64,000 nt of DNA, taken from NCBI GenBank assembly GCA_963840925.1, contig CAWJAY010000046.1, forward strand, positions 124,001 through 188,000, written 5' to 3'. Positions 9,437-21,702 of the stretch are shown piece after piece. Under the pieces are notes generated by a model. The model saw nothing but the letters and a program-made list of their open reading frames with translations. It ran no database searches and was not told where the DNA came from. The DNA comes from DATAOG01 sp963840925. Lineage in GTDB: Bacteria; Pseudomonadota; Alphaproteobacteria; Geminicoccales; Geminicoccaceae. The position numbers were made by a program, and so were the translations under genes. The stretch's first letter is position 1. The number at the start of each line of letters is the position of its first letter.

Positions 9437-10236
9437 TACAGGCGCCAGGCCGAGTGCAGCGCCGCAATCCCGCCGGACAGATTGCGCCAGCGGACCTGCC
9501 CGAGACCGGCGCGCGCGATCAGCTGGGCAAAGGTCGCCTGGTCGGGAAAGCGCCTGATGCTCTCGACCAGATACTGGTACGCCGCACGGTCGCCGGCGAC
9601 CTGCTCGCCGAGCCAGGGTACGACCCTGAACGAATAGGCCTCGTACAGGCGCTCGAGGGCGCCGAGCTGAAACCTCGAGAACTCGAGGCAGAGAAACCGC
9701 CCGCCCGGCCGCAGCACCCGGTGGGCCTCGGCGAGCGCGCGCTCGATCTGCGTGACGTTGCGGATGCCGAAGGCGATGGTATAGGCATCGACCGAGCGCG
9801 CCGGCAACGGCAGCGCCTCGGCGTCGGCGCAAACGAAGCGCAGCCCGGCCAGCCGATTGTCGTCGAGCGCCCGGTCGCGGCCGACCTCGAGCATCGCGCG
9901 GTTGATGTCGCAGACGATCACCTCCGGGCTCGGGCCCGGACGCCGCGCCACCCGGTCGAGCACCCGGAACGCGATGTCGCCGGTGCCGCCGGCGACGTCC
10001 AGCAGGCGCAGGCCCGGCCGCGGCGCCAGCCAGTCGATCAGCGCCGCCTTCCACAGCCGGTGCACGCCCGCGCTCATCAGGTCGTTCATCAGATCGTAGC
10101 GGCCGGCAACCCGCGCGAACATGTCGCCGACCAGGCGGGACTTGTGCTTGGGGGCAACCTCCTGGTAGCCGAACGAGGCGGCGAGCCGCTTGGGCGCGTG
10201 GTCGAGGGGATCGGTCATCGGGCGGGCATCCCGCAA
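9436..10236 (-). CDS. ubiE: Demethylmenaquinone/2-methoxy-6-polyprenyl-1,4-benzoquinol methyltransferase
   Basis: A SAM-dependent C-methyltransferase of ubiquinone and menaquinone synthesis, cytosolic. The UbiE signature F-ARVAGRYDLMNDLMSAGVHR stands before motif I, LLDVAGGTGDIAF. It is followed by the acidic post-I position in VIVCDINRAML, VCADAEALPLPA, AFGIRNV and the LRPGGRFLCLEFSR motif. The normal length is about 250, which makes the internal ATG at 10218 (MTDPLD) a fair alternative start. It is divergent from mutM with an 86-base gap and translationally coupled to ubiB downstream. Confidence 0.95.
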   Translation of the reverse strand: MRDARPMTDPLDHAPKRLAASFGYQEVAPKHKSRLVGDMFARVAGRYDLMNDLMSAGVHRLWKAALIDWLAPRPGLRLLDVAGGTGDIAFRVLDRVARRPGPSPEVIVCDINRAMLEVGRDRALDDNRLAGLRFVCADAEALPLPARSVDAYTIAFGIRNVTQIERALAEAHRVLRPGGRFLCLEFSRFQLGALERLYEAYSFRVVPWLGEQVAGDRAAYQYLVESIRRFPDQATFAQLIARAGLGQVRWRNLSGGIAALHSAWRL

Positions 10237-10322
10237 GCCGCGGCGCGGCTGAACTGGATCGTTTTTTAGGGGAGCGCGGACGCCGGGACAAGCGCCGGAA
10301 CCCGCGCCGGGACGGCCCTTGG

Positions 10323-11138
10323 ATGCCCGAGCTACCCGAAGTCGAGACGATCATGAGGGCGCTTGGCGCCCGTCTCAGCGGCCGTCGGATCACCGCGCTC
10401 GAGCAGCGCCGGCCGGATCTGCGCTTCGCGTTGCCGGAATGTCTCGCCGAGCGCCTGATCGGGCGGCGCCTGCGCAGGGTCGGGCGGCGCGCCAAGTACA
10501 TCCTGGCCGACCTCGACGACGGCCAGACCCTGCTGCTCCATCTCGGCATGTCCGGCCGGCTGTTGTTCGACGGTCCGCCGGCCGGCCCGCACGAGCATCT
10601 GACGTTCGGCTTCGACGACGGGACGCTGCTGCGGTTCGTCGACCCGCGCCGGTTCGGCATGCTCGATCTGATCCCGACCGGGACGCTCGGCGAGCACCCG
10701 CGGCTCGTGGACCTGGGCCTCGAGCCGCTCGATCCGAGCTTCACCGGCCAGGCGCTGGGCCTGGTGCTCGCCGGCCGCAGGAGCCCGCTCAAGGCCGCGC
10801 TGATGGACCAGCGCCTGGTGGTCGGGGTCGGCAACATCTATGCCTGCGAGAGCCTGCACCGCGCCCGGCTGTCGCCGTGCCGGCTCGCGGGCCTGCTCCG
10901 CCCGGCCGAGGCCGGGCGGCTGGCGGCGGCGATCCGGGGCGTGCTGCACGCGGCGATCGCGGCCGGCGGCTCGAGCCTGCGCGACTATGTCCAGACCGAC
11001 GGCGAGCTCGGCTTCTTCCAGAACTGCTTTTCGGTCTATGGCCGGGCCGGTCTGCCGTGCCCGGTCTGTGAGCGGCCGATCGAGAAGCTGGTCCAGGCCA
11101 ACCGCGCGACCTTCTGGTGCCGCCGCTGCCAGCGCTGA
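10323..11138 (+). CDS. mutM: Formamidopyrimidine-DNA glycosylase (Fpg/MutM)
   Basis: Removes oxidised purines such as 8-oxoguanine and cleaves the abasic site. The catalytic N-terminus MPELPEVE (Pro1 and Glu2 after Met removal) is intact, as are the conserved RRAKYILADL lysine and the helix-two-turn-helix VGVGNIYACESL. The zinc finger CPVC and CRRC with the substrate-binding arginine finishes the protein. At 271 residues the length is standard. Divergent from ubiE, a pairing common in alphaproteobacteria. Confidence 0.96.
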   Translation: MPELPEVETIMRALGARLSGRRITALEQRRPDLRFALPECLAERLIGRRLRRVGRRAKYILADLDDGQTLLLHLGMSGRLLFDGPPAGPHEHLTFGFDDGTLLRFVDPRRFGMLDLIPTGTLGEHPRLVDLGLEPLDPSFTGQALGLVLAGRRSPLKAALMDQRLVVGVGNIYACESLHRARLSPCRLAGLLRPAEAGRLAAAIRGVLHAAIAAGGSSLRDYVQTDGELGFFQNCFSVYGRAGLPCPVCERPIEKLVQANRATFWCRRCQR

Positions 11139-11291
11139 ACCGCCCGCCCGGGGCTTGCGCGCCGGCCAAATCGGAGCTGGACGGCGGCCGGCGGTTGGCC
11201 TTATACCGGCTGGCTCTTTGCGGCCGCCGGCGCTCGCCCGTGGCGGGCGCCTCTCCGGCTGGGGCGGCGTCGAGCATAGGAGCGAGCAAGC

Positions 11292-12065
11292 ATGGCCTAC
11301 GAGACCATCCTGGTCGAGAGCCGGGGGCCGATCGGGCTGATCACCCTGAACCGCCCGCACGCGCTCAATGCCTTGAATGCCGAGCTGATCGACGAGCTCA
11401 ACCGGGCGCTCGACGGCTACGAAGCCGATCCCGAGACCGCGGTCATCGTGATCACCGGCTCGGACCGCGCCTTCGCCGCGGGCGCCGATGTCAAGGAAAT
11501 GCTGGCCAAAGACTTCATCGGCGCGCTGGAAAGCGATTTCATCGGCCCCTGGCAGCGGGTCGCGACCCGGCGCAAGCCCGTCATCGCCGCGGTCGCCGGC
11601 TACGCGCTCGGCGGCGGCTGCGAGCTCGCGATGATGTGCGACGTAATCATTGCCGCCGACAACGCCAAGTTCGGCCAGCCGGAGATCAATCTTGGCACGC
11701 TGCCCGGCGCCGGTGGTACCCAGCGGCTGACCCGCGCGGTCGGCAAGTCCAAGGCCATGGAGATGGTGCTCACCGGCCGCATGATGGACGCCGAGGAGGC
11801 CGAGCGGGCCAATCTGGTGGCCCGGGTCGTGCCGCTCCCCGCTCTGTTGGACGAGGCGCTTAAGCTCGCCCAGACGATCGCCGAGAAGTCGCAGCCGATC
11901 GTGGCGCTCGCCAAGGAAGCGGTCAACGTCGCGTTCGAGACCAGCCTGCAGGAGGGCGTCCGGTTCGAGCGACGCGTGTTCTACGCCTCGTTTGCGACCG
12001 AAGATCGCAAGGAGGGCATGCAAGCGTTCATCGAGAAGCGAACGCCGGATTTCAACAACCGCTGA
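11292..12065 (+). CDS. Enoyl-CoA hydratase
   Basis: A 257-residue crotonase-fold enzyme that hydrates 2-enoyl-CoA in fatty-acid beta-oxidation. It shows AFAAGADVKEM (oxyanion-hole loop) and then GYALGGGCELAMMCD, with one catalytic Glu. The second Glu lies in the region PEINLGTLPGAGGTQRL. The C-terminal trimerisation helix is complete (FYASFATEDRKEGMQAF). The start ATG lies just after GGAGCGAGC. It sits between mutM and rpsT on the same strand, as in several alphaproteobacteria. It is close to the short-chain EchA/FadB1 type. Confidence 0.94.
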   Translation: MAYETILVESRGPIGLITLNRPHALNALNAELIDELNRALDGYEADPETAVIVITGSDRAFAAGADVKEMLAKDFIGALESDFIGPWQRVATRRKPVIAAVAGYALGGGCELAMMCDVIIAADNAKFGQPEINLGTLPGAGGTQRLTRAVGKSKAMEMVLTGRMMDAEEAERANLVARVVPLPALLDEALKLAQTIAEKSQPIVALAKEAVNVAFETSLQEGVRFERRVFYASFATEDRKEGMQAFIEKRTPDFNNR

Positions 12066-12078
12066 ACCCAGGTCCACC

Positions 12079-12139
12079 TGACCCGCTGCCGTTGAGCCCA
12101 CCGACCTTGACCGCGCTGACGTTGACCCGCTGCCGTTGA
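12079..12139. repeat. 17-bp direct repeat upstream of rpsT
   Basis: The 17-mer TGACCCGCTGCCGTTGA occurs at 12079-12095 and 12123-12139, 44 bases apart, with a degenerate copy (TTGACCGCGCTGACG) between them. The spacer therefore looks like three imperfect tandem units of about 22 bases. It lies in the rpsT leader/promoter region; no function can be assigned. Confidence 0.6.
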
Positions 12140-12203
12140 CGAGCGGCAGGCGCGGCGCTATAGGGCTCGGCTGCACCCACCGAGGAACCAAGGCACCCCG
12201 CTA

Positions 12204-12479
12204 ATGGCGCATCATCGTTCCGCGAAGAAGCGGATCCGACAGACGGTCAAGCGGACCGCAATCAATCGCGCTCGGATCAGCCGGGTGCGGACGTTCATCA
12301 AAAGGGTTGAGCAGGCGGTTGCCGCCGGCGATCCTGCGGCGGCAAAGACGGCACTACAGGTCGCCGAGCCCGAAATCCGTCGCGCCGTCACCAAACGGGT
12401 GCTGAAGCTGAACACAGCCTCACGCCGGATCTCGCGTCTTGCGAAAAAGGTGAACGATCTGACTTCCGCGTCTCCTTAG
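12204..12479 (+). CDS. rpsT: 30S ribosomal protein S20
   Basis: A 91-residue basic ribosomal protein that binds 16S rRNA. The N-terminus MAHHRSAKKRIRQTVKRTAI and the C-terminal KGV-like segment (RRAVTKRVLKLNTASRRISRLAKKV) are typical of S20, and the length is right. It sits upstream of dnaA, a common alphaproteobacterial neighbour. Codon use is normal. Confidence 0.97.
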   Translation: MAHHRSAKKRIRQTVKRTAINRARISRVRTFIKRVEQAVAAGDPAAAKTALQVAEPEIRRAVTKRVLKLNTASRRISRLAKKVNDLTSASP

Positions 12480-12889
12480 AGGCGAAAAACACCTCCAGTT
12501 ACCTACGTCACCGGTATGTCTTTGCTTCAGTTACGCCGTGATTGATGTTCGATAAATAATTTTGCCTGTAATTGAGCGAAATGACTGTGGGAGACGGCGT
12601 TTGATACATTGTTGTCGTTCGCGAATATTTCTCAACTCATGGGCGATATTTAACGTTCTCCTTTCGATCACCTTGCCATGCCTGGACGGCCGGACTATCC
12701 TGCCTGGCAAGAGCTGAGCCTCGAGCGTTCCGCTGTGAAAACAGGGCGTCTTAGCGATCACGGGTCGATACTTGTCGATCAGACGGGGACCCTTGTGTCC
12801 AAAGCGTGAATATTTCGGCGTCTCGCTGTCAATGCCAAGGTCCTCAGGCATTGGGCAGCTGGGTGTTGGCAAGCGATCCTGGGGTCCCG
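12480..12889. other. AT-rich rpsT-dnaA intergenic region
   Basis: A 410-base spacer whose first half (12500-12680) is clearly more AT-rich than anything nearby. It should carry the dnaA promoter. I looked for DnaA boxes (TTATNCACA) on both strands and found no good match, and no GANTC clusters, so I do not call an origin. No coding frame looks real here. Confidence 0.6.
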
Positions 12890-14296
12890 ATGAACCTCCG
12901 ACCCAAGAGCGCCACCCATGGCCTGGATCAGCAATGGTCGCAGGTCCAGGGCATGCTGCGGGCGGAATTCGGAGAGATGGCGTATCGGACCTGGCTGGCA
13001 CCATTGCAGCTGACCGGGATGGAGGGCGATCGGGTGCTGCTCGCCGTGCCGACGCGCTTCCTGCGCGACTGGATCGCGGCCCACTACGCCGATCGCATCC
13101 GGGCGCTCTGGCACCGGCTCAATCCCGCGGTCGGCGGCGTCGCGCTGGTCGTCGAGACCGCGACCACGATCACGCCTGCCGCCACGCCGTCGGCAGCGCC
13201 CCCGACCGACGCGCCCGCGCTCGGCCCGACCTCGCCGCCGCTCGACGCGCCGCCCGCCGAAGCCGATATCGGCGCGCCGGTTGACCCGCGCTGCACCTTC
13301 GAGAGCTTCGTCGTCGGCCCGTCCAATGAACTCGCCGTCGCGGCCGCGCGGCGGGTGACCGAACTGGAGGCGCCACCCTTCAACCCATTGTTCGTCTACG
13401 GCGGGGTCGGGCTGGGCAAGACCCATCTGATGCACGCGGTCGCCTGGCAGATCCGGCGCCAGAACCCGGGCCGCAGGGTCGTCTATCTCTCGGCCGAGAA
13501 GTTCATGTACCAGTTCATCAAAGCGTTGCGCTTCAAGGACACGATGAGCTTCAAGGAGCTGTTCCGCTCGGCCGACGTCTTGATGGTCGACGACGTCCAG
13601 TTCATCGGCGGCAAGGGCAGCACCCAGGAGGAGTTCTTCCACACCTTCAACACGCTGGTCGATCGCGGCCGCCAGATCGTGGTCTCGGCTGACCGCAGCC
13701 CGTCCGAGCTGCACGGGCTGGAGGAGCGGATCCGCTCTCGCCTCGGGTGGGGGCTGGTGGTCGACATTCACCCGACCACCTACGATCTGCGGCTCGACAT
13801 CCTGCGGCGCAAGGCGGCTCTGGTCGCACGCGAGGCCGAGGTGCCCGACCGGGTGCTGGAGTTTCTGGCCCATCGGATCACCGCCAACGTCCGCGAGCTC
13901 GAGGGTGCCCTCAACCGGGTGATCGCCCAGGCGACCCTGGTCGGCCGCGCGATCACGCTCGAGATCGCCCAGGAGGTCCTGCAGGACCTGCTGCGCGCCC
14001 ACGAGCGCCGGATCACGATCGAGGACATCCAAAAGCGGGTCGCCGAGCACTACGGCCTGCGGATGGCCGACATGCTGTCGGCGCGCCGCGCCCGCGCGGT
14101 CGCCCGACCGCGCCAGGTCGCGATGTATCTCGCCAAACAGCTGACCCCGCGCTCGCTGCCCGAGATCGGGCGCAAGTTCGGCGGCCGCGATCACACCACG
14201 GTCATGCACGCGATCCGGCGGATCGACGAGCTGCGGGCGGTCGATGCGGTCCTCAACGAAGACATCGACCAGCTGCGCCGCCTGCTGACCGGTTAG
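12890..14296 (+). CDS. dnaA: Chromosomal replication initiator protein DnaA
   Basis: The AAA+ protein that opens the replication origin. Domain I (WSQVQGMLRAEFGEMAYRTWLAPLQL) is followed by a Pro/Ala-rich linker (domain II, about residues 90-130). Then come Walker A GGVGLGKTHLMHAVA, Walker B VLMVDDVQFI, the sensor motifs, and the DNA-binding domain IV signature GGRDHTTVMHAIRRI. The start at 12890 (MNLRPK) gives the usual 468-residue length; an in-frame ATG at 12806 would add an atypical Cys/Gln leader. First gene of the dnaA-dnaN-recF-gyrB string. Confidence 0.96.
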   Translation: MNLRPKSATHGLDQQWSQVQGMLRAEFGEMAYRTWLAPLQLTGMEGDRVLLAVPTRFLRDWIAAHYADRIRALWHRLNPAVGGVALVVETATTITPAATPSAAPPTDAPALGPTSPPLDAPPAEADIGAPVDPRCTFESFVVGPSNELAVAAARRVTELEAPPFNPLFVYGGVGLGKTHLMHAVAWQIRRQNPGRRVVYLSAEKFMYQFIKALRFKDTMSFKELFRSADVLMVDDVQFIGGKGSTQEEFFHTFNTLVDRGRQIVVSADRSPSELHGLEERIRSRLGWGLVVDIHPTTYDLRLDILRRKAALVAREAEVPDRVLEFLAHRITANVRELEGALNRVIAQATLVGRAITLEIAQEVLQDLLRAHERRITIEDIQKRVAEHYGLRMADMLSARRARAVARPRQVAMYLAKQLTPRSLPEIGRKFGGRDHTTVMHAIRRIDELRAVDAVLNEDIDQLRRLLTG

Positions 14297-14505
14297 CCCC
14301 GTCCCCCCTCGCGGGGAGTTTCTTGCTGCCTCCTCAAGCGATTGATGATAGGTTCCCGAACCCGGCGGGTCGCGGGATCGGGCGTCTGGCGGCCGCGGTC
14401 GACCAGGCGGACGGTCGGCCCGGTGCAGCGGGCCGTCGCTCCCCTGGCGACGCCGGCGATGCCGGGGCCGCAGACCGCCCGTAACGTTGGGATTTTGGCG
14501 CGATC

Positions 14506-15630
14506 ATGAAGCTAGCCATCGAGCGGGCCGCCTTGCTGAGGTCGCTCGCCCATGTCCAGAGCGTCGTCGAACGCCGCACGACGATCCCGATCCTGTCCAA
14601 CGTCAAGCTCGAGGCGGACGCCGGCGGGCTCGCGCTGACCGCCACCGACATGGACCTGTCGGTGGTCGAGCGGGCCGATGCCGAGGTCAGCCAGCCCGGC
14701 GCCACGAGCGCGCCCGCGCATACCCTCTACGACGTCGTGCGCAAGCTGCCGGAGGGTTGCCGGATCAATCTCGAGCGTGCCGAGAGCGGCGCCGAGATCA
14801 CGCTGCGCGCCGGCCGCAGCACGTTCGATCTGCCCTGCCTGCCGGCGACCGACTTCCCGGCGATGACCGACGAGGGCCTGGGCGAAAGCTTCGCCATCCC
14901 GGCCGGCGACCTCCGGCGCCTGATCGACCGCACCCGCTTCGCGATCTCGACCGAGGAGACGCGCTACTACCTGAACGGCATCTTCCTGCACGCGATTCGG
15001 GAGGGGGCGGCCAGCTGTCTGCGCAGCGTCGCCACCGACGGTCATCGGCTGGCCCGGGTCGAGACCGCGCTGCCCGCCGGCGCCGAGGCGATGCCGCCGG
15101 TGATCGTGCCGCGCAAGGCGGTCGGCGAGGTGCGCAAGCTGATCGACGAGCTCGATGCCGGCCAAGAGGTCGAGGTCGCGCTCTCGAGCGCGCGGATCCG
15201 CTTTCGGGTCGGCCAGGCGGTGCTGCGCTCGCGTCTGATCGACGGCACCTTCCCAGACTACCAGCGGGTGATCCCGAACGGCAACGACAAGTTCCTGGTC
15301 GCGCCGACCAAGGAATTGAGCGAAGCGGTCGACCGGGTCGCCACGATCGCGGCCGAGAAGGGGCGGGCGATCAAGCTCAGCGTGGCCGACGGCCGGCTGA
15401 CCCTGTCAGCGATCAGTCCCGACGCCGGCCGCGCGGTCGAGGAGCTTGACGTCAGCTATACCGGCGAGGCGCTGGAGATTGGCTTCAACGCTCGCTATAT
15501 CCTGGACATGAACAGCCAGATCGAGGGCGACGAGGTCGAGTTCGCGATGGCCGATGCCGGCTCGCCGACCCTGGTCCGCGACCCCAAGGACAGCAGCACG
15601 CTCTATGTGCTGATGCCGATGCGCGTGTGA
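14506..15630 (+). CDS. dnaN: DNA polymerase III beta subunit (sliding clamp)
   Basis: The ring-shaped processivity clamp of DNA polymerase III. The N-terminus MKLAIERAALLRSLAHVQSV VERRTTIPILSNV, split here for length, is diagnostic. So are TRFAISTEETRYYLNGIFLH, DGTFPDYQRVIP and the C-terminal hydrophobic-cleft tail TLYVLMPMRV. The 374-residue length is standard. It lies 209 bases after dnaA and its stop overlaps the recF start (TGATG). Confidence 0.97.
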   Translation: MKLAIERAALLRSLAHVQSVVERRTTIPILSNVKLEADAGGLALTATDMDLSVVERADAEVSQPGATSAPAHTLYDVVRKLPEGCRINLERAESGAEITLRAGRSTFDLPCLPATDFPAMTDEGLGESFAIPAGDLRRLIDRTRFAISTEETRYYLNGIFLHAIREGAASCLRSVATDGHRLARVETALPAGAEAMPPVIVPRKAVGEVRKLIDELDAGQEVEVALSSARIRFRVGQAVLRSRLIDGTFPDYQRVIPNGNDKFLVAPTKELSEAVDRVATIAAEKGRAIKLSVADGRLTLSAISPDAGRAVEELDVSYTGEALEIGFNARYILDMNSQIEGDEVEFAMADAGSPTLVRDPKDSSTLYVLMPMRV

Positions 15631-16803
15631 TGGCGCTCGCGCTGGAGCCGGCGCGCGGTCCGCGAGGCGGAGCGAACCCCGCCATGCGGCCGCCTGCGGC
15701 GTCGATACGCCGGTTAAGCCTGTACGACTTTCGCTCCTATTCGCGGTTGTATCTGGAAGTCGACCCGCGGCCGGTCGTCCTGTCCGGACCCAATGGCGCC
15801 GGCAAGACCAACCTGCTCGAGGCGATCTCGCTGTTGAGCCCGGGTCGTGGCCTGCGCCGGGCGCGGCTGGCCGAGCTCGACCGGTTCGATCGTGGGCCCT
15901 GGTCGGTCGCGGCGCGCGTCGAGGGCCCGCGCGGGGCGGTCGATCTCGTGACTGCCCGGGTCCAGGATGGCCTGCGCGAGCGGCGCGCGGTCCGCATCGA
16001 TGGCGCCCACGCCCCGAGCCAGGCAGCGCTCGCCGAGGTGCTGAGCGTGGTCTGGCTGACCCCGGCGATGGACCGCCTGCTGAGCGAGGGGCCGGGCGCC
16101 AGGCGGCGGTTCCTCGACCGCCTGGTCCTGGTCGGCGATCCGGCGCACGCGATCGCCTGCACGAGCTACGACCAGGCGCTGCGGGAGCGGGCGCGGCTGC
16201 TGCGGGCGGGACGGCTGGAGCCCGTCTGGCTCGGCGCGCTCGAGCGCCGGGCGGCCGCGGCCGGGGTCGCGATCGCGGTCGCGAGGCGGCAGGCGACGCG
16301 CGACCTCAGTGCCGCGCTCACAGCTGCGCCCGGCTGGCTGCCGCAGCCGGAGCTTCGCCTCGAGGGCGAGGTCGAGAGCTGGCTGAACGAGCTGCCCGCG
16401 CTCGGCGTCGAGGAGCGCCTGGCCGAGGCGCTTGCCGGCAGCCGGCGCGCCGACGCCGAAGCCGGCACGACCGCAGTCGGGCCGCACCGGAGCGATCTCG
16501 TGGTCCAGGACCGGGCCACCCGGCGGCCGGCGCGCGAGGCATCGACCGGCCAGCAGAAGGCATGCCTGATCGCCGTGGTGCTGGCCGAGGCGCGCGTGCG
16601 GGCGGCGGCCGGCGAGCAGCAGCCGATCCTGCTGCTCGACGAGGTCGCGGCCCATCTCGACCCCGAGCGCCGCGCCGCGCTGTTCTCCGAGCTCGGCGCG
16701 CTCGGTGCCCAGGCCTGGCTGACCGGCACCGAGGCCGGCGTGTTCGCGCCGCTCGGCGGGCGCGCCCAGTTCTTCACCGTTCAGGACTCGACCCTCAAGC
16801 GCC

Positions 16804-16817
<14 letters not shown>
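15630..16817 (+). CDS. recF: DNA replication and repair protein RecF
   Basis: An SMC-like ATPase that loads RecA at single-strand gaps. It shows Walker A SGPNGAGKTNLLEAISLLSPG RGLR (broken here), the conserved RRRFLDRLV, GPHRSDL, the ABC signature-like STGQQKACLIAVVLAEA, and Walker B PILLLDEVAAHLD. The ATG at 15630 overlaps the dnaN stop; a second ATG at 15684 gives a more family-like start before IRRLSLYDFRSY and is a fair alternative. It overlaps gyrB by 14 bases. Confidence 0.95.
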
Positions 16818-19252
<2,435 letters not shown>

Positions 19253-19364
19253 GCGCCGCAGCGAGCGCGCACACGACGGCAGCCGAACCTGCCGGCCCTA
19301 GCCCGACGACGAAGATTGTCGCTGCTCGACCCGCCGTCGGGCGCCGGACGGGCCGTCGCCCGTT

Positions 19365-20590
19365 TCACGCTGCAGAGAACGCGACCGCCGGGGCTGGCGC
19401 GAGCGGGCGCGGGGCCGGCCGGGCGGCCGGGCGGCGAACATCGACCAGCCGCTCGTCCGCGATCAGCATGCCGTTCGCCGAGCGCGGCCGCGAGGTTTGC
19501 CGGCCGGTAGCGGCGGAGCTGGTCGTCTTCCGGCGCGAGCTTGCCGAAACGCTCGACCGCGCTCCAGTGGATCATCTCGTTGACGAACTCGCAGTCGGGC
19601 TGCGGGCGATTGGTGCGCGGCTCCGATCGCCGGAGGAGCTTCGCGAGGCCCTGGCGCCAGGACCGCGGGTCGGGTGCTGGCCGAGCCGGCGCTCGAACGG
19701 CCAGATCCGGCTGAGCGCGTAGAGCGCGGTCCGCGAGTCGCTGATCTTGCCCAAGGGATCGGGCCGCAGCGTCTGGGCGATGTAAGCCTCGTCGAAGGCG
19801 AGCTCGGAATGGGCCTGCACGCGCCGGATCATCCATCCGAGCGCCAGGTCCGCGACGCTGGTGTCCGACCAGCCGCCGCCGACGTTGGAATGCGCGCCCG
19901 GAAACCAGACCTGCTCGACCACCTGACGCAGCTCCTGGCCGCGGGCCTTCTGCCACAGCACCGGACCGAACGGACCCGCTTCTCGTCGATCGCGAGCGCG
20001 TGGAAGGCGCATTCGACCAGGTTCGAGAGCTCGGCGTTGTGGAAGCGATGCCGGCGATTCAGCACTTGCAGGGGCCGCAGCGGCACGCCGAGCGAGCCGA
20101 CCGTGTCCCAGACGCCCAGGCAGCGCACCTTGACGTCACGTCGGGCTGCCCCGGCGAGCCGCGCCAGCGCGGCCGGATCGCGCTTCTCCTCCGGCGTGCG
20201 GTAGAGGCGCCACGCCTTCTTCAGATGGCGGTCGAGATGGCTTTTCGGCAGCAGGCCGATCAGGTCGATGAAGCCGCACAGGCTGCGCGCCGTGAACGCG
20301 CCCCGCGAGAAGCCGAAGATGTAGATCTCGTCGCCCGGCAGCCAGTTGTTCGCCAGGAAGCGATAGCCGTCGCGCACGTTCTGCTCGAGCCCGCGCCCGG
20401 TCAGGCCGTCGACCAGGCGATCGATCCGGCCGCCGTGGCGCCGATCCCGGCGTCGTAGAACGTGATCTGGGCCATGCCCTCGCTGATCGACCGGCGCGAT
20501 CGCGCCCATCAGCCGGACGACGTTGGTCGAATCGCCGTCGTCGGCGCTGTTCCAGGTGCCGTCCAGGCACACGACCAATCGCTTTGCCAT
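19365..20590 (-). CDS. DUF2235-domain alpha/beta-hydrolase-like protein, frameshifted
   Basis: A roughly 408-residue protein of the DUF2235 family, which includes type VI-secreted phospholipase effectors and many uncharacterised cytosolic hydrolases. Visible motifs are KRLVVCLDGTWNSADD at the N-terminus, the nucleophile elbow IFGFSRGAFTARS (Ser of GFSRG), VWDTVGSLGVP, and QVWFPGAHSNVGGGW with the likely catalytic His. The frame slips near 20500, 20450, 19985, 19660 and 19480. Following the best frame gives a stop at 19365. No VgrG, PAAR or immunity gene is nearby, so a T6SS role is not supported here. Confidence 0.8.
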
Positions 20591-20843
20591 CCCCGATCCC
20601 TTTCCCGAAGGCGCTTGGCACGCCGCTCGAGCGGCTTCTTCGGGATAGAACGCGGCCGGGTCTGCGGACGCTCTACGATTGAGGAATCAATGCGACGTTG
20701 CGGGCCGGGGTCGAACGGAACCCGCCGTTCGATCCAGGGGGTTGGTTGCCGTGGCGGATCCACGCGACCGGGCTCGGCGCCGGCCAGCCCTTCGGCGCCC
20801 CTGGCTGGGGGCGCCTCTTGACCTTGGCCGTTCGCCGGCCCAC

Positions 20844-20860
20844 TTTGGAAGTGTTCTAAA
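20844..20860. promoter_or_regulatory. Irr-box (ICE) upstream of bacterioferritin
   Basis: TTTGGAAGTGTTCTAAA matches the iron control element TTTAGAA-N3-TTCTAAA at 13 of 14 fixed positions. It ends 22 bases before the bfr start codon, so a bound protein would block transcription or early elongation. In Bradyrhizobium and relatives Irr binds this motif and represses iron storage when haem/iron is low. Confidence 0.75.
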
Positions 20861-20882
20861 ATCCCGTGGAGCGGAGACCCTG

Positions 20883-21349
20883 ATGAAAGGCAATTCCGAG
20901 GTCGTCCAGCACCTCAATCAGCTGCTCGAGAACGAGCAGTCGGCGTACAACCAGTATCTGCTGAACAGCCAGCTCCTGAAGAGCTGGGGCATCGAGAAGC
21001 TGGCCGCGACCCAGCGCGCCGAGGTCAACGACGAGATGGGGCACGCCGAGCTGCTGCTCGACCGCATCCTCTATCTCGAGGGCACGCCCAAGATGGAAGG
21101 CGGCGAGCCGGCCCAGACGGCACGCGACGTGGTCGAGCTGCTCAAGCGCGATCTCGGCGCTCGAGGTCAAGGGCATCACCGATCTGCGCGAGGGCATCGC
21201 GGTCGCGATGCGCGGCCGGCGACTCGGTCAGCCGCGAGCTGATGGTCAAGATCCTGACCGACGAGGAGGAGCACGAGGACCATCTGCTGACCCAGCTCGA
21301 CCTGATCGAGAAGGTCGGGCTCGCCAACTACATCACCGCCCAGCTGTAG
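20883..21349 (+). CDS. bfr: Bacterioferritin, frameshifted twice
   Basis: A 24-mer iron-storage cage protein. The N-terminal half is intact and carries the ferroxidase ligands Glu18, Glu51 and His54, Tyr25, and the haem ligand Met52 (motif NDEMGHAELL). The C-terminal half, ITDLREGIAVAM to YITAQL, carries the second Glu pair (DEEEHEDHL). The frame slips near 21160 and 21213, each by an extra G. Corrected length is about 155 residues, the family norm. GGAG precedes the start. An Irr-box lies immediately upstream. Confidence 0.92.
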
Positions 21350-21702
21350 TCGCCGATCCGGACCTCGCGCCGGCTGTCGCCGCGCCCCGCGGACCGGCGC
21401 GCTCCGATTCCAGACCCGGTGCCGCGCGGCAAATGATCGCCGCGCGGCGCGCGCTATGGTTGCTCGACCGGGCCGCCCTCGGTCCGGCGCAGTCGTTCCG
21501 GCGGACGCCTTGTCAGTGGTGTTCGATCGCCAATCCAGTTTTGATTTAGAATAATTCTGATTTCAGACGTGGCCGCAAGCAGTCGCCGCGACTAATTGCC
21601 GGGTGGACAACAATTCGCGGCGCTGGCTAGATCTTTCTTGGCACCGCCGCCAGATCTACTGTGCAGCGAAGCCAAGAACCGGGTTCGAAGCCAGGCCTCC
21701 TC
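21350..21702. other. Intergenic region between bfr and the ferric-iron permease gene
   Basis: About 350 bases. The first half is GC-rich with an inverted repeat (CGCGCCGG at about 21369 and CCGGCGCG at about 21393) lacking a T-run. The second half (21500-21600) becomes AT-rich and holds an Irr-box-like palindrome. The promoter of the permease gene should be here. Confidence 0.55.
21545..21561. promoter_or_regulatory. Irr-box-like palindrome upstream of the ferric ABC permease
   Basis: TTTAGAATAATTCTGAT fits TTTAGAA-N3-TTCTAAA with a perfect left half and two mismatches in the right half. It is centred about 150 bases before the probable permease start, in the AT-rich part of the spacer. Confidence 0.6.

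Noticed and set aside
12480..12889. Origin of replication before dnaA
   Set aside because: AT-rich, but I find no DnaA boxes or clustered GANTC sites; position alone is not enough.
14304..14324. Rho-independent terminator after dnaA
   Set aside because: The CCCC/GGGG stem is only four pairs and the following T-run is interrupted; not convincing.
19365..20590. Type VI secretion lipase effector
   Set aside because: The DUF2235 domain occurs in some such effectors, but no VgrG, PAAR, adaptor or immunity gene is nearby.
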